Of a stretch of 64,000 nucleotides of DNA, positions 27,867 to 37,741 are shown piece after piece. Every line of letters begins with the position of its first letter. The first letter of the stretch is position 1. Source of the DNA: Shinella daejeonensis (GTDB lineage: Bacteria; Pseudomonadota; Alphaproteobacteria; Rhizobiales; Rhizobiaceae); NCBI RefSeq assembly GCF_024281235.1, contig NZ_JAHWXY010000006.1, forward strand, positions 62,001 to 126,000, given 5' to 3'. The notes below the pieces were generated by a model. That model searched no databases and was not told the DNA's origin. It was given only the letters and a program-made list of their open reading frames with translations. The translations under genes were made by a program, and so were the position numbers.

Positions 27867-28550
27867 TCAGCTTTCGAGCGAGTAGCCCGCGCCCCGAACC
27901 GTGCGGATGACATCCTGCGTACCGGAGAAATTGAGCGCCTTGCGCAGGCGGCCGACATGCACGTCGACAGTGCGCTCGTCGACATAGATATCATGCCCCC
28001 AGACGCCATCGAGCAGTTGCGCGCGGGAAAACACGCGCCCCGGCGCCGCCATCAGGAATTCAAGCAGGCGGAACTCGGTCGGACCGAGCCGGACCTCGCG
28101 GCTCTTGCGATGGACCCGATGAGTCTCGCGGTCGAGTTCGATGTCGCCGCAACGCAGCACCGTCGACACGACCTCGGGCCGGGCGCGCCGCAGCATCGCC
28201 CGCACGCGCGCCACAAGTTCAGGCGTCGAGAAAGGCTTGACGACATAATCGTCCGCCCCGGTGCTCAGGCCGCGCACGCGCTCGCTTTCCTCACCGCGCG
28301 CCGTTAGCATGATGATCGGCAGGCGCTCAGTTTCCGGCTTCTGGCGCAGCCGCCGACACAGTTCGATCCCGGAAACGCCGGGCAGCATCCAGTCGAGGAT
28401 GAGCAGGTCCGGCACCCGTTCCCGCAGCCGGATTTCGGCCTCGTCACCACTGGCGATCGTGTCGACATCGAAGCCCTCGGCTTCGAGATTGTAGCGCAGC
28501 AGGACGCTCAGCGCCTCTTCATCTTCGACGACAGCAATTCTCGGAACCAT
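27867..28550 (-). CDS. phoB: Phosphate regulon response regulator PhoB
   Basis: A 227-residue OmpR/PhoB-type regulator. The receiver has VVEDEEAL, phospho-acceptor Asp53 in LLILDWMLPG, and Lys in DDYVVKPF. The winged-helix domain has LGPTEFRLLEFLM, GRVFSRAQLLDGVWG and VDVHVGRLRKAL. It binds Pho boxes when phosphate is low. The ATG at 28550 has only a weak ribosome site, but phoU ends 14 bases upstream, so translation may be coupled. It is the last gene of the phoR-pst-phoU-phoB block. Confidence 0.96.
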   Translation of the reverse strand: MVPRIAVVEDEEALSVLLRYNLEAEGFDVDTIASGDEAEIRLRERVPDLLILDWMLPGVSGIELCRRLRQKPETERLPIIMLTARGEESERVRGLSTGADDYVVKPFSTPELVARVRAMLRRARPEVVSTVLRCGDIELDRETHRVHRKSREVRLGPTEFRLLEFLMAAPGRVFSRAQLLDGVWGHDIYVDERTVDVHVGRLRKALNFSGTQDVIRTVRGAGYSLES

Positions 28551-28564
28551 CTTGCTGGCACTCC

Positions 28565-29290
28565 TCACGCCGTTGAATCGGCCACGCCGGCGACCAGCGA
28601 CGTCGTGTTGTCGTCCTTGGGTCGATCGCCCTCGGGCTGCGAGCCGGTCGTCATGTAATAGATCGTCTCGGCGATATTCGTGGCATGGTCGCCGATACGC
28701 TCGATGTTCTTGGCGCAGAACAGCAGATGCGTGCAGGGGGTGATGTTGCGCGGATCCTCCATCATATACGTGAGGAGTTCGCGGAACAGCGAGGTGTAGA
28801 TCGCGTCGATCTCGTCGTCGCGCTCGCGGATCGCCTTCGCCTTCTCGGCCGAGCGGGTGGCGTAGACGTCGAGCACTTCCTTGAGCTGCATCAGCGCGAG
28901 TTCGGCAAGATGTTCCAGACCACGGGCGAGCGCGCGGGGAATGCCGGCGCTCTGCACGGCGAACACGCGCTTTGCGGTGTTCTTGCCGAGGTCGCCGACG
29001 CGCTCCAGTTCGGCGGCGATACGGATCGCGCCCATGATTTCCCGCAGGTCCGCGGCCACCGGCTGACGCCGGGCGATGGTGACGATCGCCTTCTCGTTGA
29101 TCTGCCGCTCGGCTTCGTCGAGGATGACGTCTTCGGAGATGACTTTCTGGGCGAGCGCCGCATCCGTGGAGACAAGCGCACGCACGGAATCGGCCACCAT
29201 CTGTTCGGCGGTGCCGCCCATCTCGGAGATGCGGCGGGTGAGATATTTCAGTTCCTCGTCATAGGCGGAGGCGATGTGGGGGGAATTCAT
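28565..29290 (-). CDS. phoU: Phosphate transport regulator PhoU
   Basis: A 241-residue helical protein made of two PhoU repeats, each a three-helix bundle with metal-binding E/D-x3-D signatures (ERVGDLGKNTAKR and ERIGDHATNIAETIYYM). PhoU links the Pst transporter to PhoR and limits phosphate uptake. The ATG at 29290 gives the usual rhizobial start MNSPHIASAYDEELKYL. It lies 46 bases after pstB in the same operon. Confidence 0.95.
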   Translation of the reverse strand: MNSPHIASAYDEELKYLTRRISEMGGTAEQMVADSVRALVSTDAALAQKVISEDVILDEAERQINEKAIVTIARRQPVAADLREIMGAIRIAAELERVGDLGKNTAKRVFAVQSAGIPRALARGLEHLAELALMQLKEVLDVYATRSAEKAKAIRERDDEIDAIYTSLFRELLTYMMEDPRNITPCTHLLFCAKNIERIGDHATNIAETIYYMTTGSQPEGDRPKDDNTTSLVAGVADSTA

Positions 29291-29336
29291 GGCGTTTTCC
29301 TTCTGCGCTCGGCATTGGCAAGGTCCGGCGTCGGCA

Positions 29337-30152
29337 TCAGCCGAAGCGGCCCATGATATAATCCTGCGTGCGCTGGTCATCCGGATTGGTGAACATCTTG
29401 TCGGTGTCGTTCTCCTCGACGAGATTGCCGAGATGGAACATGGCGGTGCGTTGCGACACGCGGGCAGCCTGCTGCATCGAGTGCGTGACGATGACGATGG
29501 TGAAATTCGCCCGCAGTTCGTGGATCAGTTCCTCGATCTTGGCGGTGGCGATGGGGTCGAGCGCCGAGCAGGGTTCGTCCATCAGGATGACCTCGGGGCT
29601 GACCGCGACCGCGCGGGCGATGCAAAGGCGCTGCTGCTGGCCGCCGGAAAGGCCGGTGCCGGATTCATGCAGGCGATCCTTCACCTCGTTCCACAGGCCG
29701 GCCCGCTGGAGACTGGTTTCGACGACGGCGTCCATATCCGCCTTGGTGCGGGCAAGGCCGTGGATGCGCGGGCCGTAGGACACGTTCTCGTAGATCGATT
29801 TCGGAAACGGGTTCGGCTTCTGGAAGACCATGCCGACGCGGGCGCGCAGTTCCACCACATCGATCGACGGATCGTAGATATCGTCGCCGTCGAGCACGAT
29901 GCGGCCGGTGACGCGGCATCCCTCGATGGTGTCGTTCATGCGGTTCAGCGTCCGCAGGAAGGTCGACTTGCCGCAGCCCGACGGGCCGATCAGTGCGGTT
30001 ACGGTGTTCTCCCGCACCTTGAGGCCGACATCGTAGAGAGCGCGTTTGTCGCCGTAATAGACGGAGACCGCCTCGCCGATCATCTTGTAGGAAATCTCGT
30101 TCATTTTCTTTTCCAGCACTTTCTCGGCTGCCGTTTCGGACATGATGTTCAT
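29337..30152 (-). CDS. pstB: Phosphate ABC transporter ATP-binding protein
   Basis: A 271-residue ATPase. The Walker A motif GPSGCGKST, signature [14 protein letters not shown] and Walker [15 protein letters not shown] are all intact, with the PstB-typical LRTLNRMND after Walker A. It energises phosphate import by PstC/PstA. The ATG at 30152 has AAGGA upstream and gives [20 protein letters not shown]. It follows pstA by 13 bases. Confidence 0.97.
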   Translation of the reverse strand: MNIMSETAAEKVLEKKMNEISYKMIGEAVSVYYGDKRALYDVGLKVRENTVTALIGPSGCGKSTFLRTLNRMNDTIEGCRVTGRIVLDGDDIYDPSIDVVELRARVGMVFQKPNPFPKSIYENVSYGPRIHGLARTKADMDAVVETSLQRAGLWNEVKDRLHESGTGLSGGQQQRLCIARAVAVSPEVILMDEPCSALDPIATAKIEELIHELRANFTIVIVTHSMQQAARVSQRTAMFHLGNLVEENDTDKMFTNPDDQRTQDYIMGRFG

Positions 30153-30165
30153 CGGTCTGGTTCCT

Positions 30166-31494
30166 TTACCAACGCCGCTCGAAGCGGCGGCGCAAGAGGA
30201 TTGCGCCAACATTCATGAGGATGAGGAAGATCAGGAGCACGATGATGGCGCCCGAAGTACGCTCGACGAAGGCGCGCTCGGCCTCGTTCGCCCACATGTA
30301 GATCTGCACCGGCAGCGCCGTTGCGGGATCGAGCGGGGTGCCGGGCACATCGGCGACGAAAGCCACCATGCCGATCAGCAGCAACGGCGCGGTTTCGCCG
30401 AGCGCATGGGCAAGCCCGATGATCGTGCCGGTCAGGATCCCGGGCATGGCAAGCGGCAGGACATGGTGGAAAACCGTCTGCATCTTCGAGGCCCCGAGAC
30501 CGAGCGCGGCCGAACGGATCGACGGCGGCACCGCCTTCAGCGCGGCGCGGGTGGCGATGATGATGGTCGGCAGCGTCATCAGCGTCAGCACCAGGCCGCC
30601 GACGATCGCCGCCGAACGCGGCAGGCCGGCGAAATTGATGAAGACGGCAAGCCCGAGAAGACCGTAGACGATGGAGGGAACCGCCGCGAGATTGTTGATA
30701 TTCACCTCGATCAGGTCGGTAAGGCGGTTCTTCGGCGCGAACTCCTCAAGATAGATCGAGGCGGCCACACCGATCGGCAGGGAAAGCACCAGCACGATCA
30801 GCATCATATAGAGCGAACCGATCAGCGCCACGCCGACACCGGCGGCCTCCGGACGGCTGGAGGCGCCGTTGGTGAAGAGGCCGGTGTTGAAATGCTTGGC
30901 GAGCACGCCGCTCTCGGCGAGCTGGTTCATCCAGCCGACCTGCCGGTCCGAAACCTTGCGGTTCTTCTCGTCGACACTGAGGTCGATCTGTCCCTTGAAG
31001 GCCGAGTCGAGATTGCCATGCGCGAGGAACGTCACGTCCCGCGTCGTTCCGATGACCGAAGGATCGGCCACGACGATGTCGCGCAGCTGCGCGCGCACGC
31101 TGTCGGAAATCATGCCGGAGATCTCACGCAGCGTCGCGCGATCGCCTTCCGTCACACCGAGTTGCCGGGCCAGCGCATCGCGGGCGATGATCGGATAGTT
31201 GGCCGTCATCAGCTTCTGCGGATTGGCCGCCCGCTCGTTGTTACGGTCGAGGACCTGTTCGGAGAACTCCACCGGGATGGTGATCATCGACTGCTGGAAG
31301 GCTGTGTACCCCTTGGACACCACCGAAAACAGCAGCAGGAACAGGAACAGGAGGCCAAAGCCGATGGCGGCCATGCCGTAGAGCCGGAAGCGGCGTTCGG
31401 CGGCGTAGCGGCGGCCGAGGCCGATATCGCGTCGCGCCGGCGCTGCGGAAATCCCGATGGCCGTCATCGGCGGGGTGGTGGAAGTCTCGCTCAT
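30166..31494 (-). CDS. pstA: Phosphate ABC transporter permease PstA
   Basis: A 442-residue permease. One transmembrane segment near residues 45-60 is followed by a large periplasmic insertion with DUF3333-like sequence, then the MetI-type transmembrane domain with the coupling loop ([20 protein letters not shown]). The extra N-terminal part makes it longer than E. coli PstA (296). Its ATG overlaps the pstC stop by four bases. It pairs with PstC as the channel. Confidence 0.94.
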   Translation of the reverse strand: MSETSTTPPMTAIGISAAPARRDIGLGRRYAAERRFRLYGMAAIGFGLLFLFLLLFSVVSKGYTAFQQSMITIPVEFSEQVLDRNNERAANPQKLMTANYPIIARDALARQLGVTEGDRATLREISGMISDSVRAQLRDIVVADPSVIGTTRDVTFLAHGNLDSAFKGQIDLSVDEKNRKVSDRQVGWMNQLAESGVLAKHFNTGLFTNGASSRPEAAGVGVALIGSLYMMLIVLVLSLPIGVAASIYLEEFAPKNRLTDLIEVNINNLAAVPSIVYGLLGLAVFINFAGLPRSAAIVGGLVLTLMTLPTIIIATRAALKAVPPSIRSAALGLGASKMQTVFHHVLPLAMPGILTGTIIGLAHALGETAPLLLIGMVAFVADVPGTPLDPATALPVQIYMWANEAERAFVERTSGAIIVLLIFLILMNVGAILLRRRFERRW

Positions 31495-32975
31495 TCGTAC
31501 TGCTCCCGGTACTTGCGCACGATATAGAGCGCGTAGATATTGAGACAAAGCGTGATCACGAAAAGCGTGATGCCGAGGGCGAAGGCCACCAGCGTCTGCG
31601 GCGAGGTGAATTCCAGGTCGCCGGTCAGCTGGTTGACGATCTTCACCGTGACGGTGGTCATCGGCTCGAAGGGGTTGAGCTGCATGCGCGCGGCGACGCC
31701 GGCGGCGAGCACCACGATCATGGTTTCGCCGATGGCGCGCGAGGCCGTCATCAGGAGCGCGCCGACAATACCGGGAAGTGCGGCGGGCAGCACGACCTTC
31801 TTGATCGTTTCGGAGCGTGTCGCGCCGAGCCCCAGGGAACCATCACGCAACGCCCGCGGCACCGCGGTGATGATATCGTCCGACAGCGACGAGACGTAGG
31901 GGATCAGCATGATGCCCATGACGAAGCCGGCGGTCAGCACGCTCTGCGCCTGAATGAAGCTTGCATAGTTGCCCGTGGCGAGCCCGCTTATCTGGGCGGA
32001 GATATCGCGCAGGAAGGGTCCCACCGTGGCCATGGCGAAGAAGCCGTAGACGATGGTGGGAATGCCCGCCAGAACCTCCAGCAGCGGCTTGACGACCGAG
32101 CGGAAGCCGCGCGAGGCGTATTCCGACATATAGACCGCCGCAAACAGCCCGACGGGAACCGCCACCAGCATGGCGACGAAGCCGATGTAGAGCGTGCCGG
32201 CGAGCAGCGGGACAAGGCCGAACTGGCCGGAAGACCCGGTTGCGCCGGCGGCGGCGAAACGGGGATCCCAGACCGTGCCGAAGAAGAATTCCCATGCCGG
32301 CACGGAATTGAAGAAGTGCGCCGCTTCGGTGAGCATCGAGGCGACGATACCGACCGTCGTCAGGATGGCGATCGACGAAGCCGCCACGAGCCCCCCCAGC
32401 ATCACGCCCTCGACGCGGTTGCGGGCGCGCAGCCGCGGCGCGATGAGCCTGAACGAAAGGAAAGCACCGGCGGCAGCGGCGGCGATCACGAGGACAGCGC
32501 GCCAGAGGCTGCTTGCCACGGTCGCCCGGTCGAGGTCCTGGGCGGACTGCACCATATAGGGCTCCGGCTCGGAGGCCAGGGGAACGCCTTTCGCGGCCAG
32601 CAGCGTGCGGGCCGAAGCACCGTCCTCGGCAAGCGCCCGACGCTCCTCCTGCGTCATGCGCGGCAGGCCGCGGGCGATGGCGGAGATCATGTTGTAACTG
32701 AGGTTCTGCGTCGCCTCGGGCTGCATCTTCACCGATTCCGGGAATCCTGCCCGGATCGTCGACTGGATATAGATCGGGCTTGCGATGCTCCAGGCAAGCA
32801 GCAGCAGGAGAGCGGGGATCATGGCGCATATGGCCACGAAGGAGCCGTAGTAGCCCGGCCGCGAGTGCAGGTTCGACAGTTTGCCGCCGGCAAGCCCGCG
32901 CGCGCGCCAGCTGCCGGCCAGATAACCCGCAACACCTATCGCCGCGACGATTAACAGAAGTAGGGACATGCTCAT
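31491..32975 (-). CDS. pstC: Phosphate ABC transporter permease PstC
   Basis: A 494-residue permease, longer than E. coli PstC (319) because of an N-terminal extension with extra membrane segments (LLLLIVAAIGVAGYLAG and FVAICAMIPALLLLLAW). The coupling region is LGLGATRSETIKKVVLPAAL, with GIMLIPYVSSLSDDII before it. Two in-frame ATGs (32975, 32969) follow a GGGAG site. It forms the phosphate channel with PstA. A strong hairpin at 33060 separates it from pstS. Confidence 0.94.
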   Translation of the reverse strand: MSMSLLLLIVAAIGVAGYLAGSWRARGLAGGKLSNLHSRPGYYGSFVAICAMIPALLLLLAWSIASPIYIQSTIRAGFPESVKMQPEATQNLSYNMISAIARGLPRMTQEERRALAEDGASARTLLAAKGVPLASEPEPYMVQSAQDLDRATVASSLWRAVLVIAAAAAGAFLSFRLIAPRLRARNRVEGVMLGGLVAASSIAILTTVGIVASMLTEAAHFFNSVPAWEFFFGTVWDPRFAAAGATGSSGQFGLVPLLAGTLYIGFVAMLVAVPVGLFAAVYMSEYASRGFRSVVKPLLEVLAGIPTIVYGFFAMATVGPFLRDISAQISGLATGNYASFIQAQSVLTAGFVMGIMLIPYVSSLSDDIITAVPRALRDGSLGLGATRSETIKKVVLPAALPGIVGALLMTASRAIGETMIVVLAAGVAARMQLNPFEPMTTVTVKIVNQLTGDLEFTSPQTLVAFALGITLFVITLCLNIYALYIVRKYREQYE

Positions 32976-33059
32976 GAAGGAGGTCTCCCGGGTCGATCAT
33001 CCCGCCCGATCGTTCGATATGCCCGCCCTGGCCTGACGGGCATGCATATCAAGGGGAAC

Positions 33060-33081
33060 GGCCGGCGCTTTCGCGCCGGCC
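33060..33081 (-). terminator. GC-rich hairpin between pstS and pstC
   Basis: GGCCGGCGC and GCGCCGGCC form a nine-pair perfect stem with a four-base loop, just after the pstS stop. No T-run follows. Such hairpins commonly protect the 3' end of binding-protein mRNA or partly attenuate read-through, giving more PstS than PstC; that role is inferred. Confidence 0.65.
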
Positions 33082-33088
33082 GCAGCCA

Positions 33089-34123
33089 TTACATGGTCTT
33101 GCCACCTTCGAAGGAAGCGCGGATCTCTTCGCGCTCGGCATCCGGAGCGGCGACGAGGCCGTATTCGGCGAGCGGGGAGTCGGGGCCGATCATGTCGTCG
33201 CTCGTGAAGAACTCGACATATTCCTTGAGGCCCGGGATCACGCCGAGATGCGCCTTCTTGACGTAGAAGAACAGCGGGCGGGAAACCGGATATTCGCCGG
33301 AGGCGATGGTCTCGGTCGACGGCGTGACGCCGCTGACGGTGGCGACCTTCAGCTTGTCGGCATTGTTCTCGTAGAAGGACAGGCCGAACACGCCGATACC
33401 GGACTTGTTGGCGTCGATGCGCGCCAGCGTCTCGGTGTAGTCGCCGTCGATGTCGATGGCCAGGCCATCCTTGCGGACGGCGACGCACTTGGCGAACTGT
33501 TCCTTTTCATCGGAAACGGCAGCCTTGATGGCTTCGAGCGCACCGGCGGCTTCACAGCCCTCGGCAAGGATCTTCTCTTCGAAAACTTCGCGCGTGCCGT
33601 GCTTTTCGCCGGGGATATAGGCGGCAATCTCGGCATCGGGAAGCGACGGATTGACTTCCGACCACTTCTTGTGCGGGTTGGCGACGAGCTTGCCGTCGAC
33701 AACGATCTCGGCGGCGAGCGCCTGGTAGAGATCCTTCGGCTCCAGCTTCAGGTCGGCATTGCCGGCGTCGGTGGCGAAGACGATGCCGTCATAGCCGATC
33801 TTGACTTCCTGGATCTCGGTAACGCCGGCCGCCTTGCAGGCGTCGATTTCGCTCGACTTGATGGCGCGCGAAGCATTGGCGATGTCGATGGTATCAGGGC
33901 CGACGCCCTTGCAGAATTCCTTCAGACCACCCGAGGAGCCACCGGATTCGACGATCGGCGTCTTGAAGTCCGGATAGGTCTCGCCGAACGTCTCGGCGAC
34001 GATCTTCGCGTAGGGGAGAACGGTCGAGGAACCGGCAATCTGGATCTGGTCGCGCGCCATGGCCGCGCCACCAAAGGCGACGGAGGCAACGAGCGCGGCG
34101 GCGGTGAGCTTAAGAGTTGTCAT
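33089..34123 (-). CDS. pstS: Periplasmic phosphate-binding protein PstS
   Basis: A 344-residue protein with a signal peptide (LTAAALVASVAFGGAAMA, cleavage near ARD) and phosphate-binding segments IAGSSTVLPYA, VESGGSSGGLKEFC and IDIANASRAI. It captures phosphate for PstCAB. An AT-rich promoter with tandem Pho-box-like units lies 95-140 bases upstream, so it is probably the first gene under PhoB control and leads the pstSCAB-phoU-phoB transcript. Confidence 0.96.
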   Translation of the reverse strand: MTTLKLTAAALVASVAFGGAAMARDQIQIAGSSTVLPYAKIVAETFGETYPDFKTPIVESGGSSGGLKEFCKGVGPDTIDIANASRAIKSSEIDACKAAGVTEIQEVKIGYDGIVFATDAGNADLKLEPKDLYQALAAEIVVDGKLVANPHKKWSEVNPSLPDAEIAAYIPGEKHGTREVFEEKILAEGCEAAGALEAIKAAVSDEKEQFAKCVAVRKDGLAIDIDGDYTETLARIDANKSGIGVFGLSFYENNADKLKVATVSGVTPSTETIASGEYPVSRPLFFYVKKAHLGVIPGLKEYVEFFTSDDMIGPDSPLAEYGLVAAPDAEREEIRASFEGGKTM

Positions 34124-34217
34124 CGGGGTCTCCCAAAGAGGACATGGATGAGCGCCGTCTTGAAGCGCTCTCTTACCGTTAACCGGCGGCTTTTCTCTAG
34201 ACCCCGATCACCCTTGC

Positions 34218-34261
34218 TTTTATGTCATTTCGACGAAACATTTATGACAGCTCAAGTCATT
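34218..34261 (-). promoter_or_regulatory. Pho-box array upstream of pstS
   Basis: On the minus strand four consecutive 11-base units are visible: AATGACTTGAG, CTGTCATAAAT, GTTTCGTCGAA, ATGACATAAAA. PhoB sites are 11-base direct repeats with the consensus CTGTCATAAAT; the second unit is exact and units one and four keep the TGAC core. PhoB would bind here in low phosphate. Confidence 0.72.
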
Positions 34262-34312
34262 GAAATATTTCAACTAAGCCCAAGAATCGGCAGTCAATTC
34301 GAGATATTCATG

Positions 34313-35620
34313 TCAGAATTTGACGGTGAAGACGACGCCCTTGCCCAATTCCGAGCGCACGGCCAGGCGGGCGCGGTGGCGCGTAAGGATATGCTTGACG
34401 ATAGACAGGCCGAGCCCCGTTCCTTTCCGCCAGCGGTTCGTCTCGATATTGACCCGATAAAAACGCTCGGTGATCCGGGGCACGTGTTCGGGCGCAATGC
34501 CGGGGCCGTAGTCGGTGATGCTGACCTCGACCGGCTCCCCGTCTCCGCCCGTCAGCCGGATATCGACGCGCTTGCCGTCCTGCCCGTATTTGCAGCCGTT
34601 CTCCACGAGGTTCTGGAAGACCTCGACCAGTTCGTCGCGGTCCCCCTTCACCGTGACCGGATGGCCGGGCACCGTCAACCGGACCTCGACCCCGAGTTCC
34701 TCGGCAAGCGGCATGAGGGTATCGCGGACATGGGAAAGGATCGGCGCGAGTTCGACGGTCTGTTCCGGCGGAAGGTTGGACTTGATCTCCAGCCGGGAAA
34801 GCGAAAGCAGGTCGTCCACCAGCCGGCTCATGCGGGTCGCCTGTTCATGCATGATCGCCAGAAACCGCTCGTGCGCCGCGGCATCGCCCTTCGCCGGCCC
34901 CTGCAAGGTCTCGATGAAGCCGCGCAGCGACGCAAGCGGCGTACGAAGCTCATGGCTGGCGTTCGCCACGAAGTCCGAACGCATGCGCTGGATGCGCTGG
35001 GCCTGCGATTCGTCGCGAAAGGTCAGCAGCCACAGCGGCTCGGTCGCCGGATCGGCCCAGCGATGGGCGAGCGGCGCGATGCGTACGACATAGACGGTTT
35101 CCGAAGGCAGCCGCTCGGCATGTTCGATCACGCGCGGCACACCGGAGGCGATCGCCTCGCGGATCATATCGAGGATGGCCGGCGCGCGAATGCGCCCGGC
35201 AAGGTCGCTGTTGCGCGCAATGGCCCCGAAGAGCGTTTCGGCCGCCCTGTTGTGCAGCGCGACGGCCTCCCGCCGGTTGATCAGCAGCGCCGGCATGTCA
35301 AGCGCATCGAGGACGGCGGCATAGGGGGCGAGCGGATCGGGCGCCGGGGCGGACGGCGCCTCGTCGCGCACCGGAGCGGCGGAAAAGGCGGTTCTCCCGA
35401 GGCTGGGCCGCCCCATGCGTCGATCCGTGCGGAACAGGCCTGCGGCGACCAGAAGCAGCATCGCGAATGCCACCCAGCCGATATGGACGCCCGCCGCCCA
35501 CATGACGAAGCCGACGAAGGCGGCCGAAGCCACCAGCACCCGCTCGCCCCAGAGCTGCCCCACGATCCAGCCGATCGGCCCACGCCCTTCCGCCACCGCC
35601 GCCATGCTCCTCATAACCAT
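34313..35620 (-). CDS. phoR: Phosphate regulon sensor kinase PhoR
   Basis: A 435-residue kinase with two membrane segments near residues 30-60, a PAS-like region (120-200), the H-box FVANASHELRTPLASL with His223, and a HATPase domain with N-box NLVENGCKYG and G-boxes DYGPGIAPEHV and GTGLGLSIVKH. It phosphorylates PhoB when phosphate is low. The ATG at 35620 follows GGAGG. The gene is upstream of pstS, while phoB is at the far end of the same block. Confidence 0.94.
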   Translation of the reverse strand: MVMRSMAAVAEGRGPIGWIVGQLWGERVLVASAAFVGFVMWAAGVHIGWVAFAMLLLVAAGLFRTDRRMGRPSLGRTAFSAAPVRDEAPSAPAPDPLAPYAAVLDALDMPALLINRREAVALHNRAAETLFGAIARNSDLAGRIRAPAILDMIREAIASGVPRVIEHAERLPSETVYVVRIAPLAHRWADPATEPLWLLTFRDESQAQRIQRMRSDFVANASHELRTPLASLRGFIETLQGPAKGDAAAHERFLAIMHEQATRMSRLVDDLLSLSRLEIKSNLPPEQTVELAPILSHVRDTLMPLAEELGVEVRLTVPGHPVTVKGDRDELVEVFQNLVENGCKYGQDGKRVDIRLTGGDGEPVEVSITDYGPGIAPEHVPRITERFYRVNIETNRWRKGTGLGLSIVKHILTRHRARLAVRSELGKGVVFTVKF

Positions 35621-35764
35621 GTCCGCCTCCGACGAGTCTCCCGATTCTCCATAGATAGCGCGACTTCATGACATGTTTTTCACGACCCGCTTGAATTCGC
35701 AATGCGGTTGTGTCCACCTGCGACTGTCGGCAAGGCACAGCGCAACCTGCAAGGAGGTGGATAG

Positions 35765-36646
35765 ATGGGCGAAAAGGCAGCAAGAGCTGGCGTGGAACTG
35801 GAGATCCGCGGCAAGAAGCGGCTCTTCGATATCGACGACCCGGCACTTCCCGACTGGGTGGCGGAAAAGGCCCTCGGCTCCGACGACTACCCCTACGACA
35901 AGAAACTCTCCAACAAGGAATACGAGCAGACGCTGAAACTGCTCCAGATCGAACTGGTGAAAGTACAGTTCTGGCTGCATGCTACGGGAAAGCGCGTCAT
36001 GGCGGTCTTCGAGGGGCGCGATGCGGCCGGCAAAGGCGGCGCGATCCATGCCACCTCGGCCTATATGAATCCCCGCTCCGCCCGCATCGTGGCGCTGACC
36101 AAACCCACCGAGACCGAGCGCGGCCAATGGTACTTCCAGCGTTATGTCGCCACGTTTCCCACCGCCGGGGAATTCGTGCTCTTCGACCGCTCCTGGTACA
36201 ATCGCGCCGGCGTGGAGCCGGTCATGGGTTTCTGCACGCCGGAACAATATGAGAAGTTCCTGAAGGAAGTGCCGCGCTTCGAGAAGCTGATTGCTGCCGA
36301 AGGCATTCATTTCTTCAAGTTCTGGGTCAATATCGGCCGCGAAATGCAGCTCAAGCGCTTCCACGACCGGCGGCACGATCCGTTGAAGGTCTGGAAGCTC
36401 TCACCGATGGACGTCGCATCGCTCAACAAGTGGGACGATTATACCGAAAAGCGTGACCGCATGCTGCGGGAGACCCATACGCAGCATGCCCCCTGGACCG
36501 TGGTTCGCGGCAACGACAAGCGTCGCGCCCGTCTCAACATCATTCGCCATATGCTGAAGACCCTCGACTATGACGGCAAGGACGAAAAGGCGATCGGCAA
36601 GGTCGACGAGACGATTCTCGGCAGCGGCCCCGACTTCCTGACGTAG
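35765..36646 (+). CDS. ppk2: Polyphosphate kinase 2 (PPK2, single-domain)
   Basis: A 293-residue PPK2 with Walker A-like GRDAAGKGG (84-92), lid region [15 protein letters not shown], and the Walker B-like FDRSWYNR (Asp141). The single-domain class mainly uses polyphosphate to phosphorylate nucleoside diphosphates; some prefer GDP. A near-perfect AAGGAGGTG site precedes the ATG. It is divergent from phoR with 144 bases between, linking polyphosphate use to phosphate control; one TGTCATG half-site in that gap is too weak to call a Pho box. Confidence 0.94.
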   Translation: MGEKAARAGVELEIRGKKRLFDIDDPALPDWVAEKALGSDDYPYDKKLSNKEYEQTLKLLQIELVKVQFWLHATGKRVMAVFEGRDAAGKGGAIHATSAYMNPRSARIVALTKPTETERGQWYFQRYVATFPTAGEFVLFDRSWYNRAGVEPVMGFCTPEQYEKFLKEVPRFEKLIAAEGIHFFKFWVNIGREMQLKRFHDRRHDPLKVWKLSPMDVASLNKWDDYTEKRDRMLRETHTQHAPWTVVRGNDKRRARLNIIRHMLKTLDYDGKDEKAIGKVDETILGSGPDFLT

Positions 36647-36649
36647 CCG

Positions 36650-37741
36650 TCACCCGCCGGGAAGGATGCGCACCGCGTAGAGGTCGACGCTCGCGCCGTC
36701 CCCGGCGATGTCGCTGTTGAGCAGCAACTGCCCCGGCTCGCTCGGCGAAAGCGAGCCTTCGAACTCGACCTTGAACAGCACGTCCGACCGGCCGGTGACC
36801 GTGAAGCGATGGCGACCGCAGCCGCCCATCGTGGAAAAGGCGCATTCCACCGAGACTTCCACCGGCTTTTCGCCCGGCGAGCGGAGCGACAGCGCCACTG
36901 TCGAGGCCTTGCCGGCCATTTCGCGCAGGATTTCCGGCGAAACGGAGATGCGGATGGCGCCATCGCGCCCGGGCACCTCGGAGGTCAGCCGCGCGGCGGG
37001 ACGGTCGTTGGCGCTGGCAGGCTCCACGCGTGCGCGCGGACCGGCGGCGAGCGCGGCGATATCACCGGCGGCGAAAACCGGTCGCCAGTCGGAGGAAAAG
37101 CGGTTCTGCGTGTCGAGCGAGCGGGGGCCGTCGCCGTTGCCGGCATAGGGTTGGCCATCGACCGTCGCGCCCGACCCCGCTCCGCCGCCCCGCGTTTCCA
37201 GGAGACCGCTCGATTGCACCCACCAGGCGGCGGTGCCGAAGCCCGCGATCAGCGTGGCGACGACCAGCAGGAAGGAAAAAACGCGGCTTCGGCGCTTGCG
37301 CGCCTTGACGACCCGCTCGGGCCGGATATCCGCTGGCCCGGCTCCTGTGGTTCCGGTCCCGGTGGCTGCGGCCCCGGTGACTGCGGCCCCTGTGACTGCA
37401 GCATGACCGGCGGGCGGACCGCCGGCAGCAAAGCCATCCGCCCGCTCCGGCCGCAGATCCGGGAATGCGCCACCGGCCGCAGGACGAGACGGTGCGGCCA
37501 TGGCGGCGGCCCGCTCCTCCGCCTCGATCCGGTGAATGGCCGCTTCAAGGCGATGACGCTGGGCCGCGACGGTCTCGGGATCGTTGATCTGCTGCTTGCG
37601 CAGGCCTGCTTCCAGCGCATTTCGGGCCGACTGATAGATGCGGGCGCGGACTTCCGGGCTGGCGCGCTCCGAGCGTTCCAACGCATTCCTGATTGCCGTT
37701 TCCAGTCCGCTCACATCCGACCCTTCCGAAGGAGCCGCCAT
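36650..37741 (-). CDS. Single-pass membrane protein with coiled N-terminus and periplasmic domain, unknown function
   Basis: I do not recognise a named family. The 363-residue product has an N-terminal helical region (GLETAIRNALERSERASPEV and a long charged helix, about 5-85), a low-complexity Ala/Gly/Thr linker (repeats of TGAAVTGAAATG, about 110-140), a basic stretch KARKRRSR, one transmembrane helix near 162-180 and a C-terminal domain of about 180 residues with beta-rich sequence (FSTMGGCGRHRFTVTGRSDV). The topology suggests a cytosolic coil and a periplasmic domain. It converges on ppk2 with three bases between stops. No strong ribosome site is seen at the ATG. Confidence 0.7.
   Translation of the reverse strand: MAAPSEGSDVSGLETAIRNALERSERASPEVRARIYQSARNALEAGLRKQQINDPETVAAQRHRLEAAIHRIEAEERAAAMAAPSRPAAGGAFPDLRPERADGFAAGGPPAGHAAVTGAAVTGAAATGTGTTGAGPADIRPERVVKARKRRSRVFSFLLVVATLIAGFGTAAWWVQSSGLLETRGGGAGSGATVDGQPYAGNGDGPRSLDTQNRFSSDWRPVFAAGDIAALAAGPRARVEPASANDRPAARLTSEVPGRDGAIRISVSPEILREMAGKASTVALSLRSPGEKPVEVSVECAFSTMGGCGRHRFTVTGRSDVLFKVEFEGSLSPSEPGQLLLNSDIAGDGASVDLYAVRILPGG

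Noticed and set aside
33248-35671. 807-codon plus-strand frame
   Set aside because: Antisense to pstS and phoR, both well supported; it also spans their intergenic Pho-box region.
35656-35690. Pho box between phoR and ppk2
   Set aside because: Only one TGTCATG-like half-site; the second unit at 11-base spacing does not match.
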